From Plotosus lineatus (taxonomy: Eukaryota > Chordata > Actinopteri > Siluriformes > Plotosidae): a stretch of 64,000 bases of DNA. The position numbers were made by a program, and so were the translations under genes. Of this stretch, positions 22,588-33,113 are shown one piece after another. The notes under the pieces were generated by a model. It ran no database searches, was not told where the DNA came from, and saw nothing but the letters and a program-made list of their open reading frames with translations. Each line of letters opens with the position of its first letter. Positions within the stretch are counted from its first letter, which is position 1. The DNA is taken from positions 51,838,580 to 51,902,579 of the forward strand of contig CM045729.1 of assembly GCA_024760905.1 (NCBI GenBank), read 5' to 3'.

Positions 22588-23557
22588 CAGATGCTCCCCA
22601 ACTTACGTTCATCCGTTTTACGTTTTTTTTTTTTTTTTTTCCGATTTTATGTTCTTTTTTTTTTCCAAAAAAAAAAAGTCAAATTTTGAATTTAGACGTA
22701 CCTATGTAGTAAGCTGACGTAATGAGGCAATGACGCTGCATTCATTGTTTACAAACTACAGACTGAGTGTGTATATTATATACTGACTGTATATATATAT
22801 ATATCTCAATTATATAGCGTGTTACTCTTGTGTTAAGACGTCGTCTCTGTGATCTTTGTGTTTACACTGTTTTGTGGACTTTTGTAACCCTAAGCAAATC
22901 TGGTTGGTCAGAAGTGTAAGCCTACTAGCATGGGTGCAAGTCTCATACACAGAGATGAATTAACTATCTGCTCAGATCGGCACAATCTTTATATTTATTA
23001 TCTTTTAGCAGAATCCTAAGAGTGTATACTTATTTTTATATAAATATTCATTAGGATTTGTACTTGTTCTTTGTATGCATCTCTTGAATAAAGTTTCCTT
23101 ACTTACTTACACAAAAGAAAGAACTCTCCGCTTTGCTGGGATTCACTGTGTTCTAAACGAGTTTAACGGCACCCTTGCGCACTTGAAAGACCAGAAGTCT
23201 GTATAACCCACAGCAAGTACACTACTTTCGCAAGTACACTACTTTCAGTATTGAGCGCTTCACATATTGTAAGCGTTGATTGACTGTTTTAAGCATCATG
23301 TAAAGTGCCTCGGTATGAATAAGTCACTAATTTGAAATTAATGTTGATATTATTTGATATATTTGATATTATTTTACAATGTTATGCTTATAATAATTGA
23401 TTTATGGGTGTTTTATGAGATACGGTAATGGTATTTATGGATGTATAGTACAGTATGAGTGTCATACGTCACACGTCATACGTCACTGTAACAACTTACT
23501 TTCAACTTACGTTCAGCAGTCCGGAAATAATTAAAACCGTAAGTTAGGGAGCGTCTG
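22588..23557. mobile_element. Tigger/pogo-type MITE
   Basis: Left terminal repeat CAGATGCTCCCCAACTTACG; right end CGTAAGTTAGGGAGCGTCTG is its imperfect inverted match. TA duplications lie at 22586-22587 and 23558-23559. The 970-bp interior has no transposase frame. The insertion splits the terminal bases of an L2 LINE. Confidence 0.85.
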
Positions 23558-24175
23558 TATAGTGCTTTTTGCAATTGACATTGTTGCAAAGCAACTTTAC
23601 ACAGTAAAGATATGAGTTTAAAAAGTACAAAAGAATTTAAACATTTCCTGCGATGCCTACACATCCCTAATGAGCACGCTCGCGACAACGTGGCAAATAA
23701 AAACTCCATTGGTAGATACAAGAAAGAAGCCTTCAGAGGAACCAGACCCAAAAGGGAAACCCATCCTCATTTGGATAAAACCATAAAGTTACAAACTGTA
23801 TGTGAGAAATTCATTACAGTCCAAAATACAGTCTGATAAGTCCTAAATAATTGTTGGAAAAGAGATTATATCACCAGCAGTGAAAAGTCATGTTCACAGT
23901 TTAATGCTTACATATATAAGACTGTATACTAGTAGATCTTCATCAGCAGGAAAAAGTGGCTTCCTAGATGAGAACTCTAGCCAGCATCAGCACACCAGGT
24001 CAAACCACAGCATTCAGAAAGCAGAGGGATCAGGATCACTCACATCTGAGATGGAGAATGTGTACCTCAACAAAAACAGAGAGAGGGGAGGGTTGTTTGA
24101 TGTAATAATAATAGTTTGAAGGAAATAGAAGAATTTATTGTTGCTGTGTGCAAGTAAGGACTCCATCATGACTGA

Positions 24176-24508
24176 CCTCTTCTTTTCCTTTTGGCTTTTT
24201 CCCTTTTTCAGGAGTCACCACAGCAATCATTTGATTTGGTATAGGTTTTTACGTCGGATCCCCTTCCTGACACAACCCTTTAGCAAGGGGCAGAAACATG
24301 CCGATGGCTATGCAGCTACTCTTAATGAAATTCAGCAATGGTTCTTTTACATGCCTTTCACCATAGACAGTGAGAGACATGGCCAGTCTTTGATAACCCA
24401 GTTAGCTGTACTGGGGGGACAGTGACAACACTGCGGAGAGTGGGACTCGAACTCCTAACCTTAGGATCAGCGATACAGTGCCCTTTACCACCAGACCACC
24501 ACAGCTTA
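24176..24508 (-). repeat. tRNA-headed SINE with RTE-type tail
   Basis: Inverted copy: tail (CCTTTTGGCTTTTTCCC) on the left, tRNA-like head (ACTCGAACTCC, then CAGACCACCACAG) on the right. It lies inside the L2 3' untranslated region. Confidence 0.9.
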
Positions 24509-25030
24509 ATTAAAAACAGAAACAGAAGGGAGACAGACATGAGGGCACCCTGTGACGTTGGGCAATCACCCACTTCACTGTCGAGCCTTGCTGAGCATGT
24601 AAAGTTGGGAGGCGCGGGGGGGGGGACAGTTTACCAGAACTCTCTATGCCTGAGACCCCCAGATCTGCCCCTTTACCTAATAAAAGGATATTAACAAAAT
24701 GTTTGACTAAACAAATACGTTTTCAGCCTCGTCTTAAAAACCGAGCCTGTGTCTGAGTTCCGAACATTGACTGGAAAGTTATTCCATAACGGTGGAGCTT
24801 TTTAAGAGAAAGCTCTGCCCCCTGCAGTCGTCTTTATTATTCAAGGTATCACTAGGCATCCTACTCCTTTTGATCTAAGGTGGTGTGCTGGATCATAAAT
24901 GACAAGACGTTCACTAAGATAACGTGGCACAAAACCATTAAGTGCTTTATAGGTTAAAAGTAGTGTTTTATATTTGATTTGAAATTGAACTGCGAGTCAG
25001 TGTGGTGAAAATAAGATCAGGTGAGATGCT

Positions 25031-25410
25031 AATATATTGACTGTTTCAAAAAAGGTGTCCAAGTACCTTCAGAGGCCTTTGAAGCATCGTCAGGGAGCTG
25101 AAAATCTATTTCATGAATATCAATTTATATTGACATGCCAAAATTAATTGTACCTTTATATGGCCACACTGTTGTGGATATTTGAAATATATGTACATTT
25201 TAAGCATCTAGTTCAATATTTCTGTTCACGTTTACTGTTATAACAACTCATTGTCCTGCTAAGGCTTTCATCTTCATTTTGGAGCATAGCTCAGAATGAG
25301 GGGCAATCATCAACACATCAATGAAGCCTTGTTTTTTAATACTGCAGCTTTGTTGCAAATCAATAATGTAGTGCAATTTTAATGTTATTCAGTTAAATAT
25401 CATACTTTTG
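25031..25410. other. Intergenic DNA, nothing recognised
   Basis: AT-rich, no recognised content. Confidence 0.4.
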
Positions 25411-25414
25411 CAGA

Positions 25415-25672
25415 GAGCCCTGCGATGGCCTGGCGCGCTGTACGGGGTGTACTCTGCCCTTGCCCGGAGTCGGCTGGGATGGGCGCCAGCCTCCCTGCGA
25501 CCCTAATTTGTATTAAGCGGTTGCAGAAAATGAACCAAACTGAACTTTCCAAAGAGCCTTGCGATGGCCTGGCAAGCTGTCCAGGGTGCAGTCTGCCCTT
25601 GCCCAGAGTCAGCGGTGATGGGCACCAGCCGCCCTGCGTCACTAATTAGAATTAAGCAGTTCATAAAGTCAA
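25415..25672 (+). repeat. Two tandem B-tail SINE fragments
   Basis: Two head-to-tail copies (about 25417-25530 and 25556-25672) each run from GCGATGGCCTGGC through GATGGGC(G/A)CCAGCC to ATTAAGC(G/A)GTT. Both lack head and body. They are separated by about 25 bp containing CTTTCCAAAGAGCC, with a related CAGAGAGCC before the first copy. Confidence 0.85.
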
Positions 25673-25744
25673 TGAATGGACTTTGGCAGAGATGGAGGAT
25701 TTTTCCACTGAGCACTGGTAACAAATCAGATGGTTTCTCTCCTT

Positions 25745-26100
25745 TTTTTATAATCCAGAGGACATGGCATCCGTGTTTTCCAAAAAGAATTTCAAATTTA
25801 GGTTTATGAGATCACAGAACAGTTTTGAACATACCTCAGTCCATACAAAAAGAGGGTTGCCCAAAGGAAGACATTTCTGGGTTATTTTCACCTATGGCTT
25901 CTTCTTTGAACGATAGAGCTTTAGTCTGTTTTTGTGGATGGAAATGTGTCCACAGGTGCTGATTTCTGGAAGTGTTTCAGAGGCCATTCAATGATTTTCA
26001 TGAAAGAAGCATGCCTGTTTTCTATGCAGGGCCACCTGATGACCCAATAATCATTGATATCAAATGTTAATGGTCCTGCCGATATTATAGGTAACATTCA
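25745..26100. mobile_element. Fragment of a dispersed fish DNA-transposon-like repeat
   Basis: The run CCAAAAAGAATTTCAAATTT, then ATGGCTTCTTCTTTGAACGA, GATTTCTGGAAGTGTTTCAG and GAAGCATGCCTGTTTTCTAT is familiar from dispersed teleost repeats with a decayed transposase. Superfamily not assigned and ends not found. Confidence 0.4.
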
Positions 26101-26183
26101 GTCATTCATGAATAATGGGCTAGCAAATACAAATGCAAACATACAAAAAGGTTTTCAGCCTGATCTCTATCCATTACGTCAGT

Positions 26184-26536
26184 GAAAGAGAGATTTCCTT
26201 TCGGCTTTTTCCCTTTTTCAGGGGTCACCACAGTGAATGATTCACACGTTTGATTTGGCATAGGTTTTTAAGTCGGATGCCCTTCCTCACACAACCCAGC
26301 AAGGAACAGAAATACGCTGACGGCTTTGCAGCTCCTCTTTACGAAAGTCAGCAATGGTTCTTTTACATGAACCCCTCACCATAGACAGTGAGAGACATGG
26401 CCGGCCTTTAATAAGCCAGTTAGCTGCACCTCGGGGGGGTAGATGGTGACAACCTTTGTGGAGAGTGGGACTCAAACCCCCAACCACAGGATCTGCGATC
26501 CGGCACCCTATTCCACCAGGCCACCACTGCCCCATG
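26184..26536 (-). repeat. tRNA-headed SINE with RTE-type tail
   Basis: Full-length inverted copy. Flanked by TCTATCCATTACGTCAGT (26166-26183) and TCTATTCATTACGTTAGT (26537-26554), an 18-bp target duplication with two mismatches. Confidence 0.92.
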
Positions 26537-26789
26537 TCTATTCATTACGTTAGTATTGTATTGAATTCTAAGAAATTTCTCTGTACCGAAAAATATATGT
26601 CCTAGTGCTGAAAAGTCAACATTGATCAATTAATCCTTAAGAATGAGACAAAAAAAGAATGAAAGAATCAAAGTTTGATCTAATGATATTTTGTGCAACA
26701 TTTCAACACTGGAGCAGCATTGTGAAAGGCTGTAAAACTGGATGTTGTCCCTGTGCTTGCATTGGTTTCCTCTGGGTGCTCTGGGCTTC

Positions 26790-26945
26790 TCCCACAATCT
26801 GTGGTGGCATAGAGGAAAAGGCAATGGGCTGCGATTTTGAAGGTGAGTGGTTCAATCCTCACTGTCACCAGTGTTTTGTATTAAAAAAAAACAAATTTGT
26901 AAGTCACGATGGATAAGAGCGTCTGCCAAACTGCTGTAAATGCAG
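26790..26945 (+). repeat. tRNA-headed SINE with UnaL2-type tail
   Basis: Head GTGGTGGCATAGAGGAAAAG with a B-box-like GTGGTTCAATCC. The tail GATGGATAAGAGCGTCTGCC then CTGTAAATGCAG is the stem-loop type shared by fish SINEs and L2-clade LINEs that end in TGTAA repeats. Confidence 0.7.
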
Positions 26946-27044
26946 TCCAAAAACATGCATAGTGCTTATCACTTCTGCTTCACTGCGAGCCAGTCTTTGG
27001 TTTGAGCACATATTTGTCAAAAAGTTCTACCCCATGCTTTGCAA

Positions 27045-27099
27045 GGACATAATGGTCTAGCAAGCTGTTTAGGTTGTACTTCAACCTCCCAGACTCCCT
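27045..27099 (+). repeat. B-tail SINE fragment, left part, with first target copy
   Basis: TGGTCTAGCAAGCTGTTTAG is a B-tail sequence. It ends in CAGACTCCCT (27090-27099). The rest of the same B tail resumes at 27729 (AATGAAGGATAAAGCAGTTC), after two inserted elements. Confidence 0.8.
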
Positions 27100-27413
27100 C
27101 TTCTTCTTTTCCTTTCAGCTGTTCCCTTCAGGGGTCACCACAGCGAATCATCTGCCTCCATCTCACCCTATCCTCTACATCTTCTTCTCTTACACCAACG
27201 ACCTTCATGTCCTCCTTCACCACATCCATGAATCTTCTCTTTGGTCTTCCTCTAGGCCTCTTGCCTGGTAGTTCAACCTCAGCATCCTACTACCAATATA
27301 CTCACTATACCTCCTCTGTACATGTCCAAACCATCTCACTCTAGCCTCTTTGACTTTGTCTCCAAAACCTCTTACATGTGCTGTCTTTTTGATGTGCTCA
27401 TTACACAACCTCT
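27100..27413 (-). mobile_element. RTE LINE 3' fragment, 5'-truncated
   Basis: The minus-strand frame 27217-27408 encodes the RTE C-terminal end: HVRGFGDKVKEARVRWFGHV, then EYIGSRMLRL. The 3' terminus reads GGTGACCCCTGAAGGGAACA then GCTGAAAGGAAAAGAAGAAG. Flanked by CAGACTCCCT at 27090-27099 and 27414-27423. Confidence 0.9.
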
Positions 27414-27423
27414 CAGACTCCCT
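27414..27423. repeat. Target-site duplication, middle copy
   Basis: CAGACTCCCT, second of three copies (27090, 27414, 27719). Confidence 0.88.
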
Positions 27424-27718
27424 TCTTCACTTATCCCTTAACATCCAGGGATGTCGTTGGGGTGCCTTCACAGCGAGACTTGGGCTGATTTTGGCCTGGC
27501 GGCACCCATCCCTGTCCAGGTCGTTAGCCAATGCGAAACTACGGGCAATTTAGAACGGCCATTTAACCTACTGTGCCTGTCTTTGGATTGTGGGAGGAAA
27601 CCCATGCAAGCACGGGGAGAACATGCAAACTCCACACAGAAACGCCCATGCTGGGAATCGAACCCAGGCCTTCTTGCTGTGAGACGGACGTGCTAACCAC
27701 TATGCCACCGTACCTCCA
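27424..27718 (-). repeat. V-SINE/DANA-like SINE
   Basis: Near full length, minus strand. The tRNA-like head is on the right (CGGTGGCATAGTGGTTAGCA, then GGTTCGATTCCC), with the conserved middle TTTCTGTGTGGAGTTTGCATG and a 3' end at CTGGATGTTAAGGGATAAG. Flanked by CAGACTCCCT at 27414-27423 and 27719-27728. Confidence 0.92.
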
Positions 27719-27760
27719 CAGACTCCCTAATGAAGGATAAAGCAGTTCAGAAAATGTGAG
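27719..27760 (+). repeat. B-tail SINE fragment, right part, with third target copy
   Basis: CAGACTCCCT (27719-27728) is followed by AATGAAGGATAAAGCAGTTC and AGAAAATG, the end of the B tail begun at 27045. Confidence 0.8.
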
Positions 27761-27769
27761 GGGAAAATA

Positions 27770-28650
27770 AATAAACCAGTTACTTATATGAACAAAAAGG
27801 TTTTGTATAAAGGGTTCTCCCTGGGTTTTATGGTTTCCTCCCATAAACCTACCAGGTGTGAATAAGTGGGCACATTGTGATCTGCAGTGGATGAGTGCTC
27901 CATTCAGCACTTCAGGCCCAGTGCTCATGGATAGACTTCTGAACCAGAATAAAGCAGTTACTGAGGATGAATAAAATACTGAAGAGAAAACATATACTGA
28001 CTGCCTCAGCACCTGCCATTTCTTTATAACTGACTATTGAGCATCCCATACAGTTTAGGAAATGTATTAGGGTTCTTGCCCATGAGTATATATAAAAGAC
28101 AATGATTAAGTTTGGGGCTACGCTGTTCCAAAATTTACATATTAACCCAAGTTTAAACTTGACTCTTGACTGTGAGCCTGTGTATTGTTCTGCACTCAAA
28201 TGCTGGAGGTTCAACTCCCAATAGAAGGAATCATAGCAAAGACTGCAATGCTGACAGACAGGTGTGTATATGTCTCAGAGTGAAGAATCTCCCTGTATAA
28301 ACACTGAGCTAAGTACAAAGATGAAAAGGGGTTTTATCTCTCTCATCAAGCACTAACATGGAGGAGTATAAACGCCATACTGACACCATAATTACATGAT
28401 TTATGTCATTCTGCCGCCTACAATCGCCATGGCACTTTTTCTTCTGCTGATTCAAGAGGAAAACTCGAAGGAAGCTTTTGGAGGGCACCTAAAAAAATGC
28501 ATATAGTCACATTGCTCTAAATAAATGGTTGTGATCAATCTTAAAACAGTCATGAAAGTTTCTGCTCCTCTGGCTCCTGCCAGTCTGAAGGATGGGATTA
28601 AAGGATGGCTAGAGAGAAGTGTTTTGTGCAGTCAGTTGATAAACAATAAA
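27770..28650. other. Intergenic DNA, nothing recognised
   Basis: About 0.9 kb without a recognised repeat. Minus-strand open frames here are short and motif-free. Confidence 0.4.
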
Positions 28651-28651
28651 T

Positions 28652-28653
<2 letters not shown>

Positions 28654-28695
<42 letters not shown>

Positions 28696-28728
28696 TACAT
28701 GCACACACACACACACACACACACACAC
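28654..28728. repeat. (CA)n microsatellite, interrupted
   Basis: Two CA runs separated by TATACATACATG. Confidence 0.95.
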
Positions 28729-28764
28729 CTATTAATAAAAACAGAACATTACATGTTTTTATTT

Positions 28765-28928
28765 CATTCCTTCATTCTCTGAACCGCTTAATCCCAAGTA
28801 GGATAGAAACACGCTGACGGCTAAGCAGCTTACTCTTGACAAAAGTCAGCAATGGTTCTTTTACACGTCTCTCACCATAGACAGTGAAAGACAAGGCCAG
28901 CCATTAATTACCCAGTTAGCTGTATTTG
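28765..28928 (-). repeat. tRNA-headed SINE, partial, with B-tail end
   Basis: A short B-tail end (CTGAACCGCTTAATCCCAAG) is joined directly to the SINE body (GAAACACGCTGACGGCTAAG through AATTACCCAGTTAGCTG). The middle of the B tail and the tRNA-like head are missing. Confidence 0.75.
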
Positions 28929-28929
28929 G

Positions 28930-29239
28930 AGTGTTTTTTATTATTATTTTTATTATTATTTTTAAACTAATTCATAAACTAAACTTCTTCTAGGCTGTTA
29001 GGGATCTTAAAATGTGTGTGACCTAAAATAAGCTTATGTTACAGCACCACAGCCACAGAGGAACTTGTTTCTCAGCTGTACAGAGGTGTGTGTTACTGCA
29101 TGGTTGTGAGGCATACATTAATTATAACGCTCGAAGGAACTGGCCTGCCAGGCTGCTATCGTACTGCCCTTCACTTCCTCTACTCTGAGGGCTTTCTTAA
29201 CTCGCCATTTTACACACTTGACTCCAACCACGCCTGGAG

Positions 29240-29241
<2 letters not shown>
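28930..29241. other. Intergenic DNA, nothing recognised
   Basis: Starts with an (ATT)-rich stretch. No gene is seen. Confidence 0.4.

Positions 29242-29323
<82 letters not shown>
29242..29323. repeat. Compound (GT)n-(GA)n microsatellite
   Basis: GT with one GCGC interruption passes into about 30 bp of GA. Confidence 0.96.
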
Positions 29324-29327
<4 letters not shown>

Positions 29328-29835
29328 GTATAATGAAGAACTCAGAGCCATGCATGTAAATGCTGAGATAATGTGATTAATATGTACATGATGTGAAAGA
29401 AACAGTGGGGTGTGAAAGTGATTTTTAGAACTAGGGCATTAGTGAAGGTTTGAAATATGGAGCTCCTCTTTCTTTGTAGTGCAGGAATTATGGAGTAGCC
29501 TAATCTGGGAACTTGGTGGTTGTATGCATTGTTGCCAGTTGCCTGGCTGCATGACATTATCTCTCTGTATCTGGACGTGGTGCCTCCATACTCATGGATA
29601 ATATTTATCTGAGCCTTACATGCTGCTCAGCTTCCTTTCATGCATTCAGCCTGTCATGCTCCCCACTTCCGACTGGGGAAAACCTCACTTATTTATGATA
29701 ATTTTACTGCCAGCAACTGTACACCTGCACTCTGAAATCTTGTTCGTTTTCTTTCCACACTGCCATTAAAATAGAAGCGTAAATAAATGGTACTTCCTAA
29801 ATCTTGTATCTAAACTATTACTCTATTTCCACCCA
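29324..29835. other. Intergenic DNA, nothing recognised
   Basis: No gene or repeat family recognised. Confidence 0.4.
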
Positions 29836-29925
29836 GTGAGTTGTCCAGAGTGTACTCTGTCATCGCCTAGAGTCAGTCGAGACAGTCATCAGCCTCCCCA
29901 TGACCCTAAGTATGGGTAGGGGGTT
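29836..29925 (+). repeat. B-tail SINE fragment
   Basis: GTGAGTTGTCCAGAGTGTAC, then CATCAGCCTCCCCATGACCC. Diverged, head and body absent. Confidence 0.7.
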
Positions 29926-29929
29926 CAAA

Positions 29930-31370
29930 AAATTTTATAAATAATCTATTTAAATTGAATTTCAGGACCAATTTATTTACTTTACTATTTCATGGTACAT
30001 GTCATTAGAGATAAAAGAAACATGTTAACTTGAAATATTGACTTCTTGGACATAAGACGTACAGTCAGGTATATCCTTATTTTGAAAGTCTGCTCTTTAA
30101 TGTAACGAACTTTGTCTTTTGACCTGTGTGATCTCACTCTGAAAGAAAGGGACAGCAAAAAGACTAGAATGATTTTTAAATGGATGCAAAGTTGGTTAAT
30201 TTTATCCTCAACAGGTTAGCGTGGTTAGTAGTTTTTCTAAAGCTAATAGAAGAGATTGACATTTTACAATAATATCACATGTTCAATGATTGGCATTCAT
30301 ATCTTTATTCGGTGTACAACTGGGTTATCAAGACTGTGAATATTTGAGACACAGCTAGTGAAGAGATCTTTACTAGTCGTGGGTAATGCAGTCCTGCTCA
30401 CACATAGTTCTTTTTCACTCATCGGTTCTATTGTTCCTCAACCTGGTAACTCACAGGAGCTTTGAGTCTGGGGAGGGTCATGGGGGAGGTTTTCTCCAAT
30501 ATTTTGGTTTTAGATTGCTGTAACCATTTCAAACACCTGCTATCTGTTAAATATTGGACTATTTTTTAGCTTTTTTTACATCTAGTTTTATATCAGTGCA
30601 TGATGATTTTTTTTAAAATCTAAAGAATTGCTAATTTAATATTTTTTGTTATATCATTTATTACAACATTTTCTACATAATATTTTATGCTCATGGCGGT
30701 TGCCACCTGATCCAGGCTGTTCTGATTCTATATTTAGGGTTGCCTGCATATGGTACATTAAATGTCCAGCCATACTCAAACAACCTCACATCATTACAGT
30801 GTCTAATTAAAGCACTGTTACTGTATCATTCCATGGGCTGCTGACCAGCTCAAATAAGCTTTACTTCTGGTGGCATCAATGAACCTTCACAAGGGTAAAC
30901 AAAACTAAATACATATACAGTTCTTGTAGGTGAAGTAAACATGTCAGCCGTGCTTGACCTCTTTGTATATCTATTTTGATCAAAATGCATTCCAATTATA
31001 TTTGTATATTCTTTTTATCGCTTATAATTATATGAGCTCATGTGTCACTGAAATTATTTTGAACAGGGAAATGTGATCAAATGGAACAGGACACCTGAGG
31101 GGTTATGAAATGCAGCCTAATTAATCAAATTACTGATTTAGAAATTTTAGCCAAGCATGTAACTGAATTACCATTCTTATGGGCTGATTTGGCTAGTACT
31201 GTGCTTTATTTTGTATTTTTAGTTCATGGGGCCACTATAATATTCAGTTGCAGCAAACATTAAAGTTTATTATACGAATAATGCTTTGTGAATTATTGTG
31301 TAGACTGTATATCTTTGTGTTGACAGCTTGAGTGGGTTGTTAATGTGATGCCAGAGGCAATGCTGTCAAT
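29930..31370. other. Repeat-free AT-rich block
   Basis: About 1.4 kb with no recognised transposon, microsatellite or gene, unusually clean for this window. It may hold conserved non-coding DNA, but nothing in the bases proves it. Confidence 0.4.
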
Positions 31371-31371
31371 T

Positions 31372-31380
31372 GTGTGTGTT

Positions 31381-31434
<54 letters not shown>

Positions 31435-31457
31435 CGCATGTACGTGTGTGTGTATAC

Positions 31458-31498
<41 letters not shown>

Positions 31499-31522
31499 CG
31501 CGTGTGCGTGCGTGTGTGTGTA

Positions 31523-31564
<42 letters not shown>

Positions 31565-31628
31565 CGTGTGTGCATGCGTGTGTGTGTGTGTATGTGTGTG
31601 TGTGTGTGTGTGTGTATACGTGTGTGCA

Positions 31629-31663
<35 letters not shown>

Positions 31664-31667
31664 ATGT
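31372..31667. repeat. Compound GT array with higher-order TATACG unit
   Basis: Almost 300 bp of alternating purine-pyrimidine sequence. The unit GTGTATACG(C/T)GTGTGC(G/A)TG recurs four times (near 31449, 31492, 31559 and 31613), each followed by a GT run of different length. Such tracts can adopt Z-DNA. Confidence 0.93.
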
Positions 31668-31669
31668 TG

Positions 31670-32070
31670 GTGACTGACAGAAACCCAATAAGGATCTGTT
31701 ATTTCAAAGTTGAGAATTTACCTGTCAAACTCAGTAAGGACCACTTGCACAACATAGTATGTAAAGAGCTTATGAAGTTTAGGCCTTAATATAGTTTGCA
31801 GAATATAAATTTATAGGCTTTCTTTCGATCATTACAATAATTTACATAATAGCAACTGTCCATTTTTTTACTTTTTGATGTTAGTCTAAAGCAGGACTTT
31901 TATTTTGTTTTGTTTCACTAATGCACTGCGCTGTTACTCATGCTGTTAGTGCATTATGCTGTTTGTACTCAGACACTGACAATCTGTAGCATGGTTAAGA
32001 AAAGCATCCTATTTCCATCAGGTGTTCAGGTGATCCCCCCCCCCACGCAGAAAATATGCTCTTGTTAAGC
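31670..32070. other. Intergenic DNA, nothing recognised
   Basis: Ends in a run of Cs just before the Tc1-like element. Confidence 0.4.
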
Positions 32071-32291
32071 TTACAGTGGTATGAAAAAGTATCTGAACCT
32101 TTTGGAATTTCTCACATTTCTGCATAAAATCACCATCAAATGTGATCTGATCTTTGTCAAAATCACACAGATGAAAAAACAGTGTCTGCTTTAACTAAAA
32201 CCACCCAAACATTTTCGGTTTTCATATTTTAATGAGGATAGCATGCAAACAATAACAGAAGGGGGAGGAATAAGTAACTGAACCATCACAT

Positions 32292-33083
32292 TTAATATTT
32301 TGTGCCCCCCCCCCCCCCGCCCCCCCCCGCAGCAATAACTTCAACCAGACGCTTCCTGTAGCTGCAGATCAGTCTGGCACATCGATCAGGACTAATCTTG
32401 GCCCATTCTTCTTTACAAAACTGCTGTAGTTCAGTCAGATTCCTGGGATGTCTGGCATGAATCGCTGTCTTAAGGTCATGCCACAGCATCTCAATGGGGT
32501 TCAAGTCTGGACTTTGACTTGGCCACTCCAGAACGTGTACTTTATTCTTCTGAAACCATTCTGAAGTTGATTTACTTCTGTGTTTTGGATCATTGTCTTG
32601 TTGCAGCATCCATCCTCTTTTTAGCTTCAACTGTCTGACAGACGGCCTCAGGTTTTCCTGCAAAACATCCTGATAAACTTTTGAATTCATTTTTCCATTA
32701 ATGATTGCAAGTTGTCCAGGCCCCGAGGCAGCAAAACAGCCCCAAACCATGATGCACCCTCCACCATGCTTCATGGTGGGGATGAGGTGTTGATGTTGGT
32801 GAGCTGTTCCATTTTTCCTCCACACATGACGTTGTGTGTTCCTCCCAAACAATTCAACTTTAGTTTCATCAGTCCACAAAATATTTTGCCAAAACTTCTC
32901 TGGAGTGTCCAAGTGACTTTTTGTGGACATTAAATGAGCAACAATGGTTTTTTTAGACAGCAGTGGCTTCCTCCTTGGAGTCCTCCCATGAACACCATTA
33001 TTGGCCATTGTTTTACATATAGTTGATGTGTGCACAGAGATATTGGACTGTGCCAGTGATTTCTGTAAGTCTTTAGCAGACAC
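32292..33083 (-). CDS. Tc1-like transposase, catalytic part
   Basis: This 263-codon frame encodes the catalytic DD34E domain of a Tc1/mariner transposase, which cuts at the element ends and joins them to TA sites. The first catalytic aspartate is in LWTDETKVELFG, the second in QQDNDPKHRSKS, and the glutamate in SPDLNPIEMLWHDL, with the expected spacing of about 34 residues between the last two. The motif KHGGGCIMVWGCFAASG lies between the first and second. The frame begins at SAKDLQKSLAQ, which in relatives lies just after the DNA-binding domain. That domain is encoded further upstream on the minus strand (33220-33747), beyond the SINE insertion and in a different frame. The C-terminus runs into a poly-C/G tract (32307-32330) read as glycines. 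The ORF is therefore intact over the catalytic core but cut off from its DNA-binding part. Confidence 0.93.
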   Translation of the reverse strand: MSAKDLQKSLAQSNISVHTSTICKTMANNGVHGRTPRRKPLLSKKTIVAHLMSTKSHLDTPEKFWQNILWTDETKVELFGRNTQRHVWRKNGTAHQHQHLIPTMKHGGGCIMVWGCFAASGPGQLAIINGKMNSKVYQDVLQENLRPSVRQLKLKRGWMLQQDNDPKHRSKSTSEWFQKNKVHVLEWPSQSPDLNPIEMLWHDLKTAIHARHPRNLTELQQFCKEEWAKISPDRCARLICSYRKRLVEVIAAGGGGGGGGTKY

Positions 33084-33113
33084 TCTAGGGTTTTTTTTTT
33101 TTTACCTCTCTGA

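Larger units (their letters stand above)
22568..25030 (-). mobile_element. L2/Maui-like LINE 3' half, split by two later insertions
   Basis: On the minus strand the copy runs from about 25030 to a 3' end at about 22568. A Tigger-type MITE interrupts the last bases of the tail (22588-23557), and a tRNA-headed SINE interrupts the 3' untranslated part (24176-24508). The 3' untranslated sequence matches 7065-7585 and 49188-49740. The segment 24530-25030 matches 49830-50240, which encodes the end of the reverse transcriptase in the better copy. No intact frame remains. Confidence 0.85.

Noticed and set aside
27563..28012. 149-codon minus-strand open frame
   Set aside because: The C-terminal part is a V-SINE translation (GVSVWSLHVLPVLAWVSS also occurs at other V-SINE copies); the rest has no motif.
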